NCBI GenBank assembly: GCA_964615425.1
Contig: CAZTOB010000005.1
Coordinates: 1-32,512, forward strand
Direction: 5' to 3'
Source: CAYLVJ01 sp964615425
Lineage (GTDB): Bacteria; Patescibacteriota; Minisyncoccia; Minisyncoccales; CAYTKG01
Length of the DNA: 32,512 bases
Positions 29,632-32,512 of the stretch are shown here, one piece after another (position 1 is the stretch's first letter; the number at the start of each line of letters is the position of its first letter). A program made the position numbers and the translations under genes. Below the pieces are notes generated by a model that saw nothing but the letters and a program-made list of their open reading frames with translations, made no database searches and had not been told where the DNA came from.

Positions 29632-30669
29632 TTATTGACTTTTTAAGTATTGGGCTGCTTTTTCTGGTTCTATCGTTGATATTTCCATATCAGATCCTAA
29701 TTCAAAACCAGCCAAAATACTGGTTTTGGGTAGAATGGTCCAATGCCAGTGGTAATAAGGATGTTTTTCTTGGTCGCAAGGTGCGCTGTGAAGATAGAAG
29801 TTGTAATCGGGATCCCCGAGCCCTTTGTAGAGTTTACTCAGGGCTTTTTTGAAAGCATCCGCTAATAATTCCCTTGTTTTTTTGTTTGCTTTATGGAAGT
29901 AAGCAGAATGCTTTTTGGGGGTTACAATCATCTGAAAGGCTGCTTTGGAAGCGAAAGGACAAAGTACTAGAAACTCTTCGTTTTCATAAACTACTCTTTC
30001 TCTTACCTTCATTTCGTATTGAATCATTTCACAGTAAACACAGGACTTGTTTTTCCGGTAATACTTTTCGGAGTTTTTAAGAGCGGTTCTAAGATCAGTG
30101 TCGATAAGCGGGGTCGTTATAATCTGGGAGTGAGGGTGGTAAACGGAGGCTCCTGCTTTGGGCCCGTGATTTTGGAAAATGGCGATGTATCTTACAAACT
30201 TTTTATTCATCAAATCTTTGTATCTTGTCCAGTAAACTTCTATTAATTCTTCTACTCTTTTCAAAGGAAGCATCCCCATCGGCTGGTCGTGGTCTCTTGT
30301 AGCCACCACCTCGTGAAAACCGCTCGCCTTCACTTTTTTATACAAAGATCCTACTTTTTCTTCTTCGATTTCTCCGTCTGTAAGAAAAGCGGGGTATTTG
30401 TTGAAAAAGGACACCGTCGTCCAATTATCGGGGATGTCTTCCGCTTTTTCAGCTTTTATCTTTTTTCCTTCAGCAAAAACTAAGGTTGGTTTTTCTTGGG
30501 TTTTTATCTTGCAAAAAGGACACTTGTTCTTGGGGGTTCTTTTCCGCTCTTCTTTTTCCTTTTTAAACATATCGGGCCTTTTAGCCCTGGCGGTGGCGAT
30601 CACCACCCAGTCTTTTGAAGCGATATCGTATCTTAATTCCGAGGGAAATTTTTCTTTCTTTTTATTCAT
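29632..30669 (-). CDS. galT: Galactose-1-phosphate uridylyltransferase
   Basis: HIT-superfamily nucleotidyltransferase, 345 aa. The active site is HPHSQ (178-182; His180 would be uridylylated), within GASVYHPHSQIITTP. A zinc pair CPFC lies at 50-53 and a second CVYC later; the AYFHKANKKTRELLADAF and YHWHWTILPK segments match the family. It could use galactose-1-P or another sugar-1-P (some relatives act as ADP-glucose or tagatose enzymes). It is coupled by an 8-nt ATGAATAA overlap to the upstream glycosyltransferase and followed closely by tpiA. Confidence 0.92.
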   Translation of the reverse strand: MNKKKEKFPSELRYDIASKDWVVIATARAKRPDMFKKEKEERKRTPKNKCPFCKIKTQEKPTLVFAEGKKIKAEKAEDIPDNWTTVSFFNKYPAFLTDGEIEEEKVGSLYKKVKASGFHEVVATRDHDQPMGMLPLKRVEELIEVYWTRYKDLMNKKFVRYIAIFQNHGPKAGASVYHPHSQIITTPLIDTDLRTALKNSEKYYRKNKSCVYCEMIQYEMKVRERVVYENEEFLVLCPFASKAAFQMIVTPKKHSAYFHKANKKTRELLADAFKKALSKLYKGLGDPDYNFYLHSAPCDQEKHPYYHWHWTILPKTSILAGFELGSDMEISTIEPEKAAQYLKSQ

Positions 30670-31399
30670 TTTTTAAATTATATTTATTTGACCAAAAGTT
30701 CCAAACGATTTGGAAAAACTCTTTAAAAAACCTGATGTAGCCTTTCAGGTTAAACCTACTGTCCGGATCGTTTACCCAATAAACAGGTACTATTTTTACT
30801 TCGTATCCTAACTTTTTTGCCAAAGCTATTATTTCCGTGTCAAAAGCCCAGCTGTATCCTTTTGATAACTTGAAAAGATTCTTGGCCGCTTCTTTGCGGA
30901 AAGCTTTGAAACCGCACTGCGTGTCCCAGATTCCCGGAAGAAGAAAAAGTTGAATTATTAGATTTCCCACGTCCGCCACTCTTCTTTTCCACCAAGGTTG
31001 GGGGACTGCCTGTTTTGCCTCCTTATGGTCTCTGGGGTCTCTTGTTCCGATCACAACATCCGCCCCCTCTTCAAACTCCGGCCACATTTTCTCCACCTGT
31101 CTTATATCCGTAGAGTTGTCGGCGTCGGTAAACAAAAGGTACTCTCCTTTTCCTTCTAACATGCCTTGTTTTACCACTCCTCCTTTTCCCTTGTTTTTTT
31201 CATTGTCTGTTAACTTCAAGTTTTTTATTCCTTCTTTCATTTCTCTTACCACCCCTGCGGTGTTATCGGTTGATCCATCGTTAACAACCAGTATCTCCGC
31301 TTCGTATTCTTGTTGTTTTAAATAATTAGAGATTCTCTCAAGTGTTTTTTTGATTCTTTTTTCTTCGTTGTAGGCGGGAATGATAACTGAAAGCTTCAT
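30662..31399 (-). CDS. Family 2 glycosyltransferase (Alg5/GtrB-like)
   Basis: A 245-aa GT-A fold transferase. The N-terminus LSVIIPAYNEEKRIKKTLER and ILVVNDGSTDNTA bind the nucleotide sugar, and FTDADNST carries the DxD metal site. DTQCGFKAFRKEAA and YSWAFDTEIIALAKKLGY are typical of polyprenyl/dolichyl-phosphate glucosyltransferases. There is no membrane helix pair at the C-terminus, so it is probably peripheral. The GtrA-like flippase-type protein at 5712-6332 could be its partner (inference). The start overlaps the previous gene by ATGA and its stop lies in the galT start. Confidence 0.88.
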   Translation of the reverse strand: MKLSVIIPAYNEEKRIKKTLERISNYLKQQEYEAEILVVNDGSTDNTAGVVREMKEGIKNLKLTDNEKNKGKGGVVKQGMLEGKGEYLLFTDADNSTDIRQVEKMWPEFEEGADVVIGTRDPRDHKEAKQAVPQPWWKRRVADVGNLIIQLFLLPGIWDTQCGFKAFRKEAAKNLFKLSKGYSWAFDTEIIALAKKLGYEVKIVPVYWVNDPDSRFNLKGYIRFFKEFFQIVWNFWSNKYNLKNE

Positions 31400-31812
31400 A
31401 TGTACCTTTTAATGATTTTAATATCTTTAACTTCAATTTCTAAAGAGTTGGTTCCTTCTTTTTTCTTTAAAACTCCTTTAATTTTAGCTTTGGCTAGATA
31501 AGGAGCAGGTCTTTCCCAGTCTCGGGGAGTTTCACCCGAGGCAGGTATTCTTTTTGCCTTGTTGCTTACCCGCCAGGTTTTTAAAGGCTTTAAGTTTTCG
31601 GAGTTTGTATCTATATTTTTTACAGGCTCAAATCTGTCTTTTAGCTCCTCTATTGTTTTGTTAATCTCCTTTTGTTCTTCAACAGATATTGTCTCTTTTT
31701 CTATTTCACTTACCATCTCCCGCAGTTCGTGGGATGCGTGATAGTAACATGTTAACTCCACTTTTTTTCCTAAATAGCTGTTCTCATTTTTAATTATTTC
31801 TTCAATAGACAT
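31396..31812 (-). CDS. Hypothetical protein with possible OB-fold-like ends
   Basis: A 138-aa soluble protein of unknown function. The beginning (EEIIKNENSYLGKKVELTCY) and end (LAKAKIKGVLKKKEGTNSLE, then IEVKDIKIIKRYI) look like the outer strands of an OB-fold such as the tRNA_anti-like group; between them is a charged, probably helical insert (residues ~30-75). This resemblance is weak. No catalytic motif is seen. It is 9 nt after the 146-aa gene and overlaps the glycosyltransferase start by ATGA, so it is part of the same operon. Confidence 0.65.
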   Translation of the reverse strand: MSIEEIIKNENSYLGKKVELTCYYHASHELREMVSEIEKETISVEEQKEINKTIEELKDRFEPVKNIDTNSENLKPLKTWRVSNKAKRIPASGETPRDWERPAPYLAKAKIKGVLKKKEGTNSLEIEVKDIKIIKRYI

Positions 31813-31821
31813 GTTTAAAAA

Positions 31822-32262
31822 TTATCCCCAAAACATTTTTAATTTTTCTCCTCTTTTCTTGCAATAAGCAAGGTATTTTTTAAATCCCGTAAGAGCCTCA
31901 ACTAGATCTTCGGTCTCTTCCTCTCTAGCCCCTGCTTTTAAGAAGTCTTCTTCATTCATTTTTTCAATGATTCTTTCTATCTTTGGCATTATCTTTACAG
32001 GGTTTAAATACTCACCTTCATTTTTTTCGGGCGTGTTGAGCTGCTCTCCCGAAACAAGATCGATAAAGTTGATTTCTTCTTCAAGCTCCGTGTAACCCTT
32101 TTCTTTTACCAGTTCTTGAAGATAAAAGAAAGCAAGGGCCAATGTTTTGGAATCTTGCTTTAAAAACTCAAACAAGGGTTTTTCTTTAGTAAAAATCCTT
32201 GTGAATTTCTGTTTTAGGCTGGCTTTCTTACTGGGCTTAGTTTTTATGAATATGTCAGTCAT
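31822..32262 (-). CDS. Hypothetical 146-aa protein
   Basis: A soluble, charged, mainly helical protein of 146 aa with no motif I recognise. The N-terminus is basic (KTKPSKKASLKQKFTRIF) and the middle acidic. It appears to head the operon 146-aa - 138-aa - glycosyltransferase - galT - tpiA. An extended -10 promoter element (TG-A-TACAAT, 32280-32275) lies 12 nt before the ATG. AAAAAAGGAT directly precedes the start but is too close for a normal Shine-Dalgarno. Confidence 0.65.
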   Translation of the reverse strand: MTDIFIKTKPSKKASLKQKFTRIFTKEKPLFEFLKQDSKTLALAFFYLQELVKEKGYTELEEEINFIDLVSGEQLNTPEKNEGEYLNPVKIMPKIERIIEKMNEEDFLKAGAREEETEDLVEALTGFKKYLAYCKKRGEKLKMFWG

Positions 32263-32274
32263 ATCCTTTTTTCA

Positions 32275-32283
32275 ATTGTATCA
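32275..32283 (-). promoter_or_regulatory. Extended -10 element upstream of the 146-aa gene
   Basis: TGATACAAT on the minus strand, 12 nt from the ATG; the transcript would have a leader of about 5 nt. No clear -35 is seen; the adjacent region is the 32299-32322 hairpin. Confidence 0.45.
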
Positions 32284-32298
32284 TAGGTTTTTAAAACA

Positions 32299-32322
32299 AA
32301 AAACCCGCTAAAAGCGGGTTTA
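32299..32322 (-). terminator. Terminator hairpin at the right edge
   Basis: Stem aaacccgct / agcgggttt with AAA-type loop. Minus strand continues TTTTTTGTTTT, so it ends a transcript coming from the right, beyond or inside the structured region. Confidence 0.75.
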
Positions 32323-32325
32323 AAC

Positions 32326-32512
32326 AAAAGTCCGCCGGCAAGACGAATGACGCAAGCTCAAACAAGAGTGAGGAGAGAGTAAAATCTCTTCCTTGAGCCA
32401 GGTTGCTTGTCGGCGGGCTTTTATGGGTGTACCTTATATCAGCCGTGGTCTTTTTTTCTAAGAACACCATTTTCAGATTACAAGCAAGTTGTAAGCTGAA
32501 AGTGATGCCCAG
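32326..32512. ncRNA. Strongly structured non-coding region, possible RNA gene
   Basis: No open frame of note. An outer helix pairs 32326-32342 with 32406-32422 over 17 bp. On the plus strand both imperfect positions are G-U wobbles, on the minus strand they are A-C mismatches, which favours a plus-strand RNA; the adjacent terminator points the other way. Inner helices: GCTCAA (32356-32361) with TTGAGC (32393-32398), and GGA-GAGA with TCTC-TCC. To the right, ATGG-G-TGT (32423-32430) can pair with ACACCAT (32464-32470), and TTTCAG-TTACAA-type arms (32471-32501) form a long hairpin. I checked for tmRNA, 6S, RNase P, SRP and rRNA signatures and saw none. It runs to the window edge. Confidence 0.4.

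Noticed and set aside
32326..32512. tmRNA, RNase P RNA, 6S or SRP RNA at the right edge
   Set aside because: None of the conserved sequence blocks of these RNAs could be found on either strand; short resemblances (GAATGACG, AAGTCC) are not in the right order.

Overview
This 32.5 kb window looks like a scaffold from a Candidate Phyla Radiation (Patescibacteria) bacterium. The evidence is AT-rich DNA with short intergenic gaps, a dense set of information-processing and cell-wall genes, many shortened versions of standard proteins, and typical CPR genes: a TPR/O-antigen-ligase fusion, a membrane-anchored Clp-type AAA+ protein, YkuK and GtrA families. TGA is used as an ordinary stop (ends of ftsI and ykuK), so the UGA-glycine code of Gracilibacteria/Absconditabacteria does not apply. 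Two runs of exactly 100 N (2551-2650, 26074-26173) are scaffold gaps of unknown real size.

Left part (1-6.3 kb, mostly minus strand): a tspO - short pyrophosphatase - metallophosphoesterase operon; a free-standing 49-codon membrane peptide gene; a methyltransferase touching gap 1; a plus-strand small membrane protein; an HNH endonuclease; tRNA-Gln; and gtrA-dnaX. Plus-strand replication/translation genes follow (cysS, dnaB, recR; 6.4-10 kb). Next come rplU (minus) and a 103-aa orphan gene bracketed by an inverted repeat.

Cell-division cluster (10.8-14.9 kb, minus): promoter with MraZ-box-like repeats - mraZ - rsmH - ftsL - ftsI - a P-loop-less Mur-ligase-like fragment - tRNA-Glu - terminator. 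Next is a divergent unit. To the left run tRNA-Val, a 130-aa membrane protein, a membrane-anchored two-domain Clp-like ATPase with a degenerate first Walker B, and a secreted LppX/LolA-like protein. To the right runs a 664-aa protein with a PP2C-like but probably catalytically dead domain, a membrane helix, a coiled coil and a propeller-like domain. These four protein genes are the best candidate in the window for a poorly described envelope system.

Right part (21-32.5 kb, minus): rplJ-rplL behind an L10-leader RNA with an overlapping attenuator; a TPR/ligase-like membrane protein - mltG - DJ-1/PfpI; pcm; tRNA-Trp; rpmG (too short for usual ORF cut-offs); tRNA-Thr and tRNA-Tyr abutting with no spacer; trmD; khpA; ykuK; tpiA; galT; a family 2 glycosyltransferase; and two unknown genes. 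The right edge holds a strongly structured non-coding stretch that I cannot assign.

Two genome-style patterns stand out. First, strong Shine-Dalgarno sequences occur only before four small orphan genes, while nearly all housekeeping genes lack one and several appear to have leaderless or nearly leaderless transcripts. Second, three separate gene pairs share the same 8-nt stop/start overlap, ATGAATAA.
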